Assembly (NCBI GenBank): GCA_020622105.1
Contig: JAHRYP010000009.1
Location: forward strand, 487-64,486
Length of the DNA: 64,000 nucleotides
Origin: Methylotenera sp.
GTDB lineage: Bacteria > Pseudomonadota > Gammaproteobacteria > Burkholderiales > Methylophilaceae
Direction: 5' to 3'
Shown: positions 55,938-64,000 of the stretch, piece after piece
Layout of the letters: each line of letters begins with the position of its first letter
How positions within the stretch are numbered: the first letter of the stretch is position 1
Position numbers and translations under genes: made by a program
Notes under the pieces: generated by a model
The model's input: only the letters and a program-made list of their open reading frames with translations
The model's database searches: none
Told to the model about the DNA's origin: nothing

Positions 55938-56972
55938 TTGGTCTGTGAGTTTATCACTGGCGGCGGACTCAGTGCAGAGGCTTTGCCGGAATCTTTGGCG
56001 AAAGAAGGCATATTAATGCGCGATGCCTTGTTGCGTGATTTAGCTGAGTTAAACCGGTTTGATATTATCACCATGCATGATGTCAGGCTGGTGCCGCCAA
56101 TTCAGGCTAAGCAGAGCATTGCGGTTGAAGCTGGCAAATTTAAAGCGTGCTTTACAGAGGTACTCAGTCAGGTTGATATGGTCTGGTTGATTGCACCAGA
56201 GAGCGAAGGCACCTTACTGGAATTGAGCGAGCAATGTTATGAGGCAGAAAAGCTTGAAAATGGCCCTGTCTTTCTGGGCTCCGGTTTTGATGCAATGTTA
56301 ACGGGCACAAGTAAAACGCTATGTTTCGAAGCGCTACAGGCAGCTAATATTCATACCTTGCCCGTGCATGCCGGTGAAGATTTAATACAGCCATCTTATT
56401 ATGATGCGTTGTGCAAATTGAATATTCCAAAGTGGGTGGCTAAGCCGGAGGATGGAGCAGGTTGTGACGGGATCAGGATTTTTGATTCTTTAGAAGATTT
56501 GAAAGCATGGATAGCGCAGGATGAGCGCTATTTAGATTATTTAGCACAGCCCTATCAAGCAGGTGAAGCCGCTAGTTTTTCCATGCTGTGTCGTAATGGC
56601 AAGGCCTGGTTGTTAAGTTGTAATCAGCAGCATATTGTGAATGACGGTAGTCAGTTTAAGTTAAACGGAGTCACGATAAACGGCATGTCGGTTTATTGGC
56701 AGAAGTTTGAAACGATTGCCAGAAAAGTTGCCAGGATGCTGCCGGATGCGCTGGGCTATATTGGTGTAGATCTGATTGTGGATACAGTAAATAATAAAAT
56801 TTATGTTTTAGAAATCAACCCGCGTTTAACTACAAGTTACGTGGCTTTACATGATGCACTCAATTACAACCCTGCCAAACTGATTCTGGATTGCGTATTA
56901 AACGATAAATTTGATATGCCTAGTTTTTCAAAAGGCAGCTTATTGCAAAACCAGGTTGAAGTTAAGTTATGA
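55938..56972 (+). CDS. ATP-grasp ligase, MfnD-like
   Basis: About 344 aa. The conserved N-terminus LLVCEFITGGGLSAEALPES starts with TTG at 55938; the first in-frame ATG lies at 55878, inside the divergent HisA-like gene. ATP-grasp parts include WVAKPEDGAGCDGIRIF near residue 170, GEAASFSMLCRNGKAWLL and the metal-binding YVLEINPRLTTSYVALHDAL. MfnD joins glutamate to tyramine in methanofuran synthesis; in methylotrophs the tyrosine-containing cofactor would need a similar ligase. This assignment is from fold and neighbours only. It overlaps the next gene by 4 nt. Confidence 0.82.
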   Translation: MVCEFITGGGLSAEALPESLAKEGILMRDALLRDLAELNRFDIITMHDVRLVPPIQAKQSIAVEAGKFKACFTEVLSQVDMVWLIAPESEGTLLELSEQCYEAEKLENGPVFLGSGFDAMLTGTSKTLCFEALQAANIHTLPVHAGEDLIQPSYYDALCKLNIPKWVAKPEDGAGCDGIRIFDSLEDLKAWIAQDERYLDYLAQPYQAGEAASFSMLCRNGKAWLLSCNQQHIVNDGSQFKLNGVTINGMSVYWQKFETIARKVARMLPDALGYIGVDLIVDTVNNKIYVLEINPRLTTSYVALHDALNYNPAKLILDCVLNDKFDMPSFSKGSLLQNQVEVKL

Positions 56973-58015
56973 CGCGTAATTGTATCGGTTGGGATATAGG
57001 CGGGGCACATTTAAAAGCAGTTCTACTCAATATGGATGGGCAAGTGCTGGCTGCTACGCAGGTATATTGCCCACTATGGCGTGGCTTAAGTGAACTGGAA
57101 ATTGCTATCGACAAAATTCTGCAGGAATTTAATGCGGATCAGCATGCTGTTACGATGACAGGAGAGCTTGCAGATATTTTTGCTAGCAGGCGCGATGGTG
57201 TCATGCAAATTGCAGCCACATTAGCTGCAAAACTTCATGGCGAGGTGCGTTACTACGCCGGCAGATATGGTTTTGTAAATAAAGATGCAGTTAAAGAGTA
57301 TTGGCTGGATATCGCGTCAATGAATTGGCTGGCAAGTGTCGAATATGCGGCACGTAAAGCAGCTAAAGCACTGTTTGTTGATATTGGCAGTACAACGACT
57401 GATATTGCTTTGATTGATAATGCAAACCCTCAGATTAAAGGTTTTACTGACGCAACACGCATGCAGTGTGATGAGCTGGTTTATACCGGCGTAGTGCGTA
57501 CGCCGCTGATGGCAATGGCACAAAAGATTTCGTTTGCAGGGCAAATGACCAATGTTGCGGCAGAATATTTTGCTACTGCAGCGGATGTTTATACATTAAC
57601 AGGTGACCTGAATCCAGCTGAAAATATGGCAGAGACAGCAGACGGTGCAGACAAGACAATTCAAGCCTGTGCCTGCCGTATTGCACGTATGATAGGCTGC
57701 GATGCTGATGATGCACCATTAGCGTCATGGGTTGAATTGGCTAGCTCTTTTAAAAAAGTGCAGCTTGAACAAATCAGACAGGTACTGTTAAAGCAAATGG
57801 CTTTGCTGAAAGACTGCTTGGGATTGCAGTTAATCGGGGCAGGTGCAGGCGCTTTCTTGGTAGCCGAGCTGACACTGAAGCTTGATCTGGAGTATTGCCC
57901 TGTTTCTGACTTTATTACAGGGTTTGATAAAGATGCTGTAGACATGGCTGCCGTTTGCTTCCCGGCTTATGCTGTGGCTTATTTAAGTATTAAAGACTCA
58001 GGAGTTTTTGCGTGA
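56969..58015 (+). CDS. MfnF-like / H4MPT-linked C1 transfer pathway protein (hydantoinase-like)
   Basis: 348 aa ASKHA-type fold. The phosphate loops are CIGWDIGGAHLKAVLLNM at 4-21 and ALFVDIGSTTTDIALIDN at about 130-147. The region ADGADKTIQACACRIARMIGCD and GAGAGAFLVAELTLKLDLE are also typical. This family (TIGR03123, by recollection; orf9 in methylotroph literature) occurs only with H4MPT-linked C1 transfer. The archaeal counterpart MfnF joins an aminomethylfuran diphosphate to the glutamyl-tyramine. ATGA overlaps with both neighbours suggest coupled translation. Confidence 0.88.
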   Translation: MTRNCIGWDIGGAHLKAVLLNMDGQVLAATQVYCPLWRGLSELEIAIDKILQEFNADQHAVTMTGELADIFASRRDGVMQIAATLAAKLHGEVRYYAGRYGFVNKDAVKEYWLDIASMNWLASVEYAARKAAKALFVDIGSTTTDIALIDNANPQIKGFTDATRMQCDELVYTGVVRTPLMAMAQKISFAGQMTNVAAEYFATAADVYTLTGDLNPAENMAETADGADKTIQACACRIARMIGCDADDAPLASWVELASSFKKVQLEQIRQVLLKQMALLKDCLGLQLIGAGAGAFLVAELTLKLDLEYCPVSDFITGFDKDAVDMAAVCFPAYAVAYLSIKDSGVFA

Positions 58016-59436
58016 CCTTATTGAAGCATCATCTGACTTATCATCATGACAGTGCACGTTTATTTGCGCGCATTGCACACCAGCCCTGGGCAGTGTTTCT
58101 TGATAGCGGCCAGATGCTTGATGCGGCAAGCGGCAAGCCGGGCAGTCAATATGGCCGTTATGATATTCTGGTGGCTGATCCATTTATCACCTTTGTTAGC
58201 GGTGAGTCGCAAACCGAGGTATCTGAACGCGGCCATGGTTATGTTTCAACTGAAGACCCCTTTGCGCTGCTCAAGCAGGCAATGCAGCCTTACCTGGCAG
58301 CGCAAGAGGATTTGCCGTTTACAGGAGGCGCAGTGGGTTATTTCGGCTATGATCTGGCGCGACGTCTGGAAAAACTGGCGAGTATCGCAGCAAACTGTGA
58401 CGCTATTCCACCCATGCAGGTTGGTATCTATGACTGGGCTGTGGTAGTTGACCATCAACATAAAACCTCCTGTCTGGTATCCAACGGTTTTGATGCTAAA
58501 ACACGTGAGAACTGGGATGCTTTGTGTACTCTTTTCGATACGCCTGTGAGTGAGCTCAATGTCGGTTCAGAGCAGTTTGAGGTAACGACTCCAATCCGGT
58601 CGAACATGGATAAATCTGCCTATGCGCGTGCATTTACTGCAATTAAAAATTATATCCTTGAAGGTGATTGTTACCAGGTTAATCTGGCGCAAAGATTTTC
58701 TGCCAAAGCGACTGGCGATGGCTGGCCTGCCTATCAGAAACTGAGAGAGATAAGCCCGGCACCGTTCATGGCTTATATGAATTTGAGCCGTATGCAGGTG
58801 CTTTCCGGCTCGCCGGAGCGATTTTTGCAAGTGGTTAACCGAAGGCATGTTGAAACGCGGCCGATAAAAGGCACTAGGCCGCGCTCTGGCGATGCTGTGC
58901 TTGATGCGCAGTATGCGACCGATCTGCAATCCAGCATTAAAGACAAAGCCGAAAACCTGATGATTGTTGATTTGCTGCGTAATGACATCGGCAAAAATTG
59001 CGAGACGGGTTCTGTTAAAGCTGATAAATTATTTCAGTTGCAAAGCTTTGCCAATGTGCACCATTTGGTAAGTATAGTTACCGGCAGGTTACAGGCAGCA
59101 AAAACTGCCATTGATTTATTGCGCGGATGTTTTCCCGGCGGCTCTATCACCGGCGCGCCTAAACTGAGGGCCATGGAAATTATTGAGGAACTGGAACCGC
59201 ACCGGCGCGGTGTATATTGCGGTGCAATCGGTTATATTGGTTTTGATGGCAATATGGATACTAATATCGCGATTCGTACAGCCGTGTATATTAAAAATAG
59301 CGATGCTGAAGGTGAAATCAGTTTCTATGCCGGCGGTGGTATTGTGGCAGACTCTGAGCTTGAGAAAGAATATATAGAAACGCTGGATAAGGCTTCTAGC
59401 ATGATGAAGGTGATGCAATTTTTTAGTAAAAATTAA
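58012..59436 (+). CDS. pabB: aminodeoxychorismate synthase component I
   Basis: Makes 4-amino-4-deoxychorismate, on the way to 4-aminobenzoate. 474 aa from GTG at 58012. Chorismate-binding features are EGDCYQVNLAQRFSAKATGD, SPAPFMAYMNL, RPIKGTRPRSGD, LIVDLLRNDIGK-like LMIVDLLRNDIGKNCE, CFPGGSITGAPKLRAMEIIEE and GAIGYIGFDG. Lacking a trpE-type tryptophan site, and with mptG in the island, it fits pABA supply for H4MPT. No pabC lyase is nearby. Confidence 0.95.
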   Translation: MTLLKHHLTYHHDSARLFARIAHQPWAVFLDSGQMLDAASGKPGSQYGRYDILVADPFITFVSGESQTEVSERGHGYVSTEDPFALLKQAMQPYLAAQEDLPFTGGAVGYFGYDLARRLEKLASIAANCDAIPPMQVGIYDWAVVVDHQHKTSCLVSNGFDAKTRENWDALCTLFDTPVSELNVGSEQFEVTTPIRSNMDKSAYARAFTAIKNYILEGDCYQVNLAQRFSAKATGDGWPAYQKLREISPAPFMAYMNLSRMQVLSGSPERFLQVVNRRHVETRPIKGTRPRSGDAVLDAQYATDLQSSIKDKAENLMIVDLLRNDIGKNCETGSVKADKLFQLQSFANVHHLVSIVTGRLQAAKTAIDLLRGCFPGGSITGAPKLRAMEIIEELEPHRRGVYCGAIGYIGFDGNMDTNIAIRTAVYIKNSDAEGEISFYAGGGIVADSELEKEYIETLDKASSMMKVMQFFSKN

Positions 59437-59461
59437 AGTGATCTAATTATTTGGGGCTATA

Positions 59462-60097
59462 TTGATGTGGGTAGTTAAATTAGGCGGCAGTTTACTCGGC
59501 TCACCAGAGCTTGCAAGATGGCTGGATACATTAGTTAAAATCAGCGACGGTAAAGTGCTGATTGTACCTGGCGGTGGTATGTTTGCGGATGCCGTGCGCC
59601 AGGCGCAGGAAACTTCTCTGATTAATGATGCCGTAGCGCATCATCTGGCGTTACTGGCTATGGACCAATTCGGTTTACTGTTGGCCGGGATGAATCCAGG
59701 TCTGGTGACTGCTAGCAGCGAGCTTGAGATTGCAGAGCGTGGCTGGCAGCATCGTGGGATTGTCTGGTTGCCAAGCCGCATGGTGCTTGCTGATGAAAAT
59801 ATACCTAAAAACTGGCATGTTACATCTGATAGCTTGAGTGCCTGGATCGCGAATAAAATCGGTTCTGAACATCTGGTACTGGTGAAATCCAAAGATCTGG
59901 CAGGCTATGCAAAAACAGCACCGATGGCGCTGCAAACACTTATAGCTGATGGACTGATAGATAGCGCTTTTGCTGAATTTGGTGCTAAGTCAAATGCGCA
60001 GATATGGATGCTGAATAAAGCAGATCATCATGTGTTTGCGCAAGGTCTGAATCTTGGTAAGCTTAAAGAGCAGGCATTGCCTGTTAGTAAAGACTAA
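59462..60097 (+). CDS. amino acid kinase-family protein, MfnE-like
   Basis: 211 aa. It has MWVVKLGGSLLGSPELARWL at 1-20, a glycine-rich VLIVPGGGMFADAVRQAQ near 36-53, WHVTSDSLSAWIANKIGSEH near 118-137 and LVLVKSKDLAGY. It is shorter than glutamate or aspartate kinases and close to the archaeal kinase MfnE, which phosphorylates aminomethylfuran phosphate to the diphosphate. Its position two genes after the MfnF-like gene supports a methylofuran role. Substrate is inferred. Start ATG at 59462; no strong ribosome site seen. Confidence 0.85.
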   Translation: MMWVVKLGGSLLGSPELARWLDTLVKISDGKVLIVPGGGMFADAVRQAQETSLINDAVAHHLALLAMDQFGLLLAGMNPGLVTASSELEIAERGWQHRGIVWLPSRMVLADENIPKNWHVTSDSLSAWIANKIGSEHLVLVKSKDLAGYAKTAPMALQTLIADGLIDSAFAEFGAKSNAQIWMLNKADHHVFAQGLNLGKLKEQALPVSKD

Positions 60098-60123
60098 ACG
60101 AAGTACGATTCAAGGAGATTCTT

Positions 60124-60498
60124 ATGTCATCCAATCACACCTATACAGATCAGGAAGTTGAAGAAAAATTAAAAGCCGAGTTGCCGCACTGGGTTCTGGA
60201 AAATGGCTGGATACGCCGTAAATATAAAACCAGTGGCTGGAAAGCAACATTAATGGTGGTGAATACTGTTGGACACCTTGCTGAAGCTGCATGGCATCAC
60301 CCGGATCTGGCCGTATCGTATGCATTTGTAATTGTTAAATTATGCACACATGATGCTAAAGGAATTACCGATAAGGACTTTGAACTGGCGGCTAAGATTG
60401 AAGCTGTTATTGGCTGGCAGCCAGCCAAAGAGGGCGGTGCACTCACTGGCACGCCGAATGACGATGCCAGATTTAAATACATTAAATACGATGCCTGA
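60124..60498 (+). CDS. pterin-4a-carbinolamine dehydratase family protein
   Basis: 124 aa. The DCoH signature is clear: HLAEAAWHHPDLAVSYAFV followed by IVKLCTHDAKGITDKDFELA, with the three substrate histidines. Length and an N-terminal extension YTDQEVEEKLKAELPHWVLE are usual. RBS AAGGAGATTCTT. It is the last gene of the plus-strand run before the efflux pump and probably acts on a pterin intermediate of H4MPT rather than on aromatic amino acid hydroxylation, as no phhA is present. Confidence 0.9.
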   Translation: MSSNHTYTDQEVEEKLKAELPHWVLENGWIRRKYKTSGWKATLMVVNTVGHLAEAAWHHPDLAVSYAFVIVKLCTHDAKGITDKDFELAAKIEAVIGWQPAKEGGALTGTPNDDARFKYIKYDA

Positions 60499-60520
60499 TT
60501 AAGCTGAATTTCGTTTTTGC

Positions 60521-63500
60521 TTACACGATTTTCTGCCGTTCGAACCGGCCAAAATGCAGCATGATAGTTGGCAGTATCAGCAAATTCAAAATGGTCGATG
60601 TGACCAGACCGCCAACAATAATTGTTGCCATCGGGCCTTCAATTTCACGCCCCGGCTGACCGCTGGCGGCTGCTAAAGGCAGCAAGCCCAGAGCTGTTAC
60701 CAATGCGGTCATCAGAATAGATGGCAGACGTTCTGATGCGCCTCGGATGCAGGTGTCCAGTCCCCATACGCAGTTTTCCTCATCAATCAGGTGCTGGTAG
60801 TGCGAGATCATCATGTGGAGTTACGTAGAGTAATGCCGAACAGCGTCACAAAGCCTACCAGTGAACCTAATGAAATCCAGCCGCCGGTGAACATCACGGC
60901 CAGCACGCCGCCAATCAGGGCAAAAGGCAGGTTGGCAAAGGTAAGCAATAAATTACGCAAACGGCCAAATGCAATGTAAAGCATCAGAAACACTGTGACA
61001 CCGGCTAGCAGAGATTGCAAAATCAGCGCTTCCCTTGACTTGGCATTGGCTTCAGCTGCACCGGTGAACTCCAGATAGGCACCTTGTGAAAGTACAAGGT
61101 CAGTTTTTAATCTGGCCTTCAGTTCATCAGTAAAAGCGCCGATGTCGCGTTCTACTACATTGGCAGTGACAGTCTGGATGCGTTTGGCCCCTGCATGCAG
61201 TATTTTTGAGCGGCCATTTTCCTGTACGATATCGGCAACATCTCGCAGCCTGATGAGTTTGCCGTCAGTATTGAACAAGGGCAGGCTGCCTGCCTCTTGA
61301 ATGTCGTCACGTGCTTCCTGAGCCAGTAAAACACTGACACCGATGACACGGTTGCCTTCATACACCTGCGTGACAGGAACGCCCTCATAAGCTGCGCGTA
61401 TGCTATCCAAAACATCGGTAGGATGCAGGCCGAGTCTTGCCATTTTTTCAGGACGCAGACGCATCACCAGCTGCGGTGTGCCCGGGGGTGACTGCACCAT
61501 GACATCAGCCGCACCAGGTATGCTATTCAATATACTGGCAATGGCATTGGCATCTCTATCCAGCGCATCAAGGTCCTGACCGTAGATGTTGATCACGGTA
61601 GATGCAGCGTAGCCGGATATGGTCTCCTCGATACGTTCTGTTAAGAATGTGTTGATGGCAAAGTTGATACCAACAAAACCTGCTTCAGCTTTGCCATCGC
61701 CATCATCATCCGATGCTTCACCGCCAAGTTTTTCTCTAATTTCGTCGAGAATACGGCGCTGCTCTGTACCTGAAATCGCACCGATTTCAATTTCAAACTC
61801 ACTGTAGTGTGTACCAAAAGTATCTGCTCCATTGGGAGCACGGCCCACCCATTGCGTGACTGACTTCACGCCATCAATGCTGCGGATCGCGGCCGATACT
61901 TTTTTGCCGATACGCAACGATTCCTGCTCGGAAGTGCCGGGTACGGCTGTCATATGCATGATGTAATGACCTTCATGCAGGGCGGGGATGAACTGGTTTT
62001 TGAAAAGGGGCAGGATGCCCAAGCCTATGGCCATCAGCATAAAGCTTACGGCAAGTATAAGTTTGTAATGTGCTTCAATTTTGATCAGCATGTTTACGTA
62101 CCATTTTTTGATGATACGTATCATGGGCGGATCTTCTGCTTCAAGTTTGGCGTTACCGAGCAATAGGTAGCATAGTGCAGGTGTGAGGGTTAGTGCGACC
62201 AGTAAAGAAGCCATGATTGCTGCGATATAGGCAATGCCGAGTGGTGCGAATAACTTGCCTGCGACTCCGCCCAAGGTGAGTAGTGGCATGAACACCAAGG
62301 CAACAATAATCGTTGCATAGACGACCGAACTGCGCACTTCCATTGATGCATCAAACACGACGCGATAGGTTGGCAGTGGTTCCGCTAACATGCGATTTTC
62401 GCGCAGACGTCTGAAAATGTTTTCGGTGTCGATAATGGCATCATCGACCACTTCACCGAGTGCAATGGCCAGACCGCCCAACACCATAATGTTAAGCCCG
62501 ATATTGTAGTAACTCATGACTACAATCGCGGTGAGCAATGACAGCGGAATTGCGGTGGCGGAAATAAATGCGGTACGTACATTGAATAGAAACAGGAACA
62601 ATACCGTGATCACTAACACTGAGCCGATGAGAATGTCAGTACGCACACCCTGAATTGCAACCTCGATAAAGTTGGCAGGCCTGAATAAACCTTCATGCAG
62701 CGTCACATTTTCAGCCTGCAGTGTCGGCTTTAGTTCTTGCAGTGCTTTTTCAATCGCCAGTGTTACGCCATGTGTATTGGCACCTAACTGACCTTGCACT
62801 GAAAGGTATACGCCGGTTTCTTCATTAATGGCAGCAGCGCTGATAGATGGCACGGCGCCTTCAACAACCTTGCCGATATCACCCAGCCGGATGGTTTGCC
62901 CATTTTTATGCAGCAGTGCAACCATCGCCAATTTGTCAGGTGTGGTGGCTTGGCCTTCTGTATTGATGACAATGCGCTGATTTTTATTTTCAATAAAACC
63001 ATTGCCACGCACGCCGGTAGCTTTCTTTACCGCTTCTTCAACCTGCAATAAAGAGATGCCGTATTTGATCATCTTTTCAGGTTCAACCTGTACCTGAAGC
63101 TGTCGCACTTTGCCGCCAAATACGTTGACATCAGCAACGCCAGGTATTGCCATCAGATGCGGTACGATAGTCCAGTCCACCAGTGTTCTTAATTCGGTCA
63201 GGCTGCGATTTTTGGAAGTCACGCCAAAGCCGAGTACAGTGCTGGCCGAGGAAGTAAGCGGGGTGATATTAGGGGTAATGCCTTGCGGTAGTTTATTATT
63301 GAGTGTCGATAAGCGTTCTGCAATCACCTGACGGTTACGGTAAACATCAGTTTTTTCATCAAAAATGATAGTAACAATCGACAGTCCAGGGATCGACTGT
63401 GAACGCATGCTGGCAATGCCGACTGTACCGGCGATACTGGTTTCAATGCGCTGGGTTACCAGACTTTCAACCAGTTCGGCAGATAGACCCGGTGACTCGG

Positions 63501-63651
63501 TCTGGATAACGATTTGTGTAGGCGCAAACTCAGGGAACACATCCAGATTGCTGCGGCTTAAACTATAAAAGCCATACAACACCACCAGCGTAGCCAAGCC
63601 GATAATGACGCCGCTGAAACGGATGGAGAAACGTACTAAAGCCGACATCAT
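60521..63651 (-). CDS. heavy-metal RND efflux pump CzcA/CusA type, frameshifted near 60815
   Basis: Inner-membrane pump of the HME-RND class. It begins MMSALVRFSIRFSGVIIGLA with VFPEFAPTQIVIQTESPGLS, and the class-defining TM4 GEVVDDAIIDTENIFRR near residue 400 with two Asp. It has two periplasmic repeats (YGISLLQVEEAVKKATGVRG, ARLGLHPTDVLDSIRAAYEG). The frame runs to 60811 as TLFGITLRNST*, while a second frame continues MMISHYQHLIDEEN to 60521 with ILLIL-type last helix. One T missing at about 60815 joins them to about 1043 residues, normal length. The pump acts with the fusion protein at 63766 on; the metal is not certain. Confidence 0.9.
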
Positions 63652-63653
63652 AT

Positions 63654-63740
63654 CTAGCTGATCTCCACTATGGATCTGAAGATGGAATTAGTCATTGTTT
63701 TAGTTCCGACATAACATCGCTTCGCTATATTAGTCTTCAC
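63654..63740 (-). CDS. small ORF, 28 aa, between fusion protein and pump
   Basis: GTG at 63740 follows GGAGGAGTTTCA, the strongest ribosome site in this operon. It reads VKTNIAKRCYVGTKTMTNSI and ends with TAG at 63654, three bases before the czcA ATG. It may couple translation of the pump or encode a small peptide. It could be a chance frame in a 115-bp gap; nothing in the peptide is recognised. Confidence 0.5.
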   Translation of the reverse strand: MKTNIAKRCYVGTKTMTNSIFRSIVEIS

Positions 63741-63765
63741 TGAAACTCCTCCTAAATTTAGCAAT

Positions 63766-64000
63766 TTAGTCATCGTTTTCATTGGTGATCTGTGATTTGA
63801 ATTCTTCAGACAGCAGTAGTTGTGCGCCACTGGTGACCACTTGATCATTTGCCTTCAAGTTGCCTTGATAGAACCAGCCGTTACCAATTTCAATGTCAGT
63901 CACAACTGGAATGCGGCTGAATTTGTCTTCTGCTGTTTTCTTGTAAACCCAGGATTTACCTGCATACCAGATAATGGCTGCATTAGGGATAATGACACCG
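63766..64000 (-). CDS. membrane-fusion (HlyD/CusB-like) protein, C-terminal part
   Basis: Open from the window edge to TAA at 63766 on the minus strand. The visible 77 residues include GVIIPNAAIIWYAGKSWVYK, VVTDIEIGNGWFYQGNLKAN and the end QLLLSEEFKSQITNENDD, as in the C-terminal membrane-proximal domain of CusB/CzcB-type adaptors. It should link the RND pump to an outer-membrane channel. The N-terminus lies outside the window. Confidence 0.88.
   Translation of the reverse strand, partial: GVIIPNAAIIWYAGKSWVYKKTAEDKFSRIPVVTDIEIGNGWFYQGNLKANDQVVTSGAQLLLSEEFKSQITNENDD

Noticed and set aside
1..64000. CRISPR arrays, tRNA or rRNA genes, prophage or IS transposase
   Set aside because: No regular spaced repeats, no tRNA cloverleaf with CCA-end or transposase-like frame could be recognised on reading; a short or unusual tRNA could still be missed by eye.

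Overview
The window reads as chromosome of a betaproteobacterial methylotroph of the family Methylophilaceae, most like Methylotenera/Methylobacillus. The decisive evidence is a tetrahydromethanopterin (H4MPT) C1-oxidation and cofactor-synthesis gene island (mptG, mtdB, mch, ATP-grasp ligases, MfnE/MfnF-like genes, pabB, pterin dehydratase) interleaved with ribulose monophosphate (RuMP) assimilation genes (tal, hps, phi). The other genes (acsA, glnE, prfC, argDFG, rfbBACD, rsgA/M48/orn, ppsA/ppsR, glgA) are ordinary core genes of the group. No tRNA, rRNA, CRISPR array, prophage or transposase was found. The genus assignment is inference.

Layout. 1-8.6 kb: partial YhdP-like AsmA protein (-), YheS-type ABC-F ATPase (+, frameshifted), two hypotheticals, a YchJ-family protein, RF3, and a low-GC orphan with an eight-Asn run. 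8.6-21.3 kb: exported orphan, acsA, glnE, YkgJ-family protein, dhaKL, a NarL-type two-component pair, lipoprotein, EamA transporter, Rieske oxygenase. 21.6-30.4 kb: argD-argF-argG, rnhA-dnaQ, dTDP-rhamnose operon, queD. 30.7-40.7 kb: multi-PAS diguanylate cyclase, deacetylase-like hydrolase, rsgA, cytochrome c, M48 protease, orn, glgA, crcB, glutathione peroxidase (frameshifted). 40.7-44 kb: ppsR and ppsA (frameshifted).

44.3-60.5 kb is the metabolic heart. Formaldehyde bound to H4MPT is oxidised by MtdB and Mch. MptG, PabB, the ATP-grasp ligases and the dehydratase probably build H4MPT, and the MfnE/MfnF-like proteins with a partner ATP-grasp ligase probably build methylofuran. Between the two cofactor blocks lie an OmpR-type two-component system and tal-hps-phi, so formaldehyde oxidation and assimilation genes sit together. 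fae, fhc and mtdA are not in the window. 60.5-64 kb holds a CzcA/CusA-type heavy-metal efflux pump (frameshifted), a small ORF with a strong ribosome binding site, and the end of its membrane-fusion partner.

Five conserved genes (yheS, gpx, ppsA, an ATP-grasp gene, czcA) each carry one apparent frame break while both halves stay well conserved. Base-calling or assembly indels are the simplest explanation, and these genes are annotated here as single CDSs with a break. The least explained features are the methylofuran-type gene block with its HisA-like and CitG-like members, the nearly abutting divergent starts at 55.9 kb, the palindrome touching the hps promoter, two MITE-like palindromic elements, and the small ORF before czcA.
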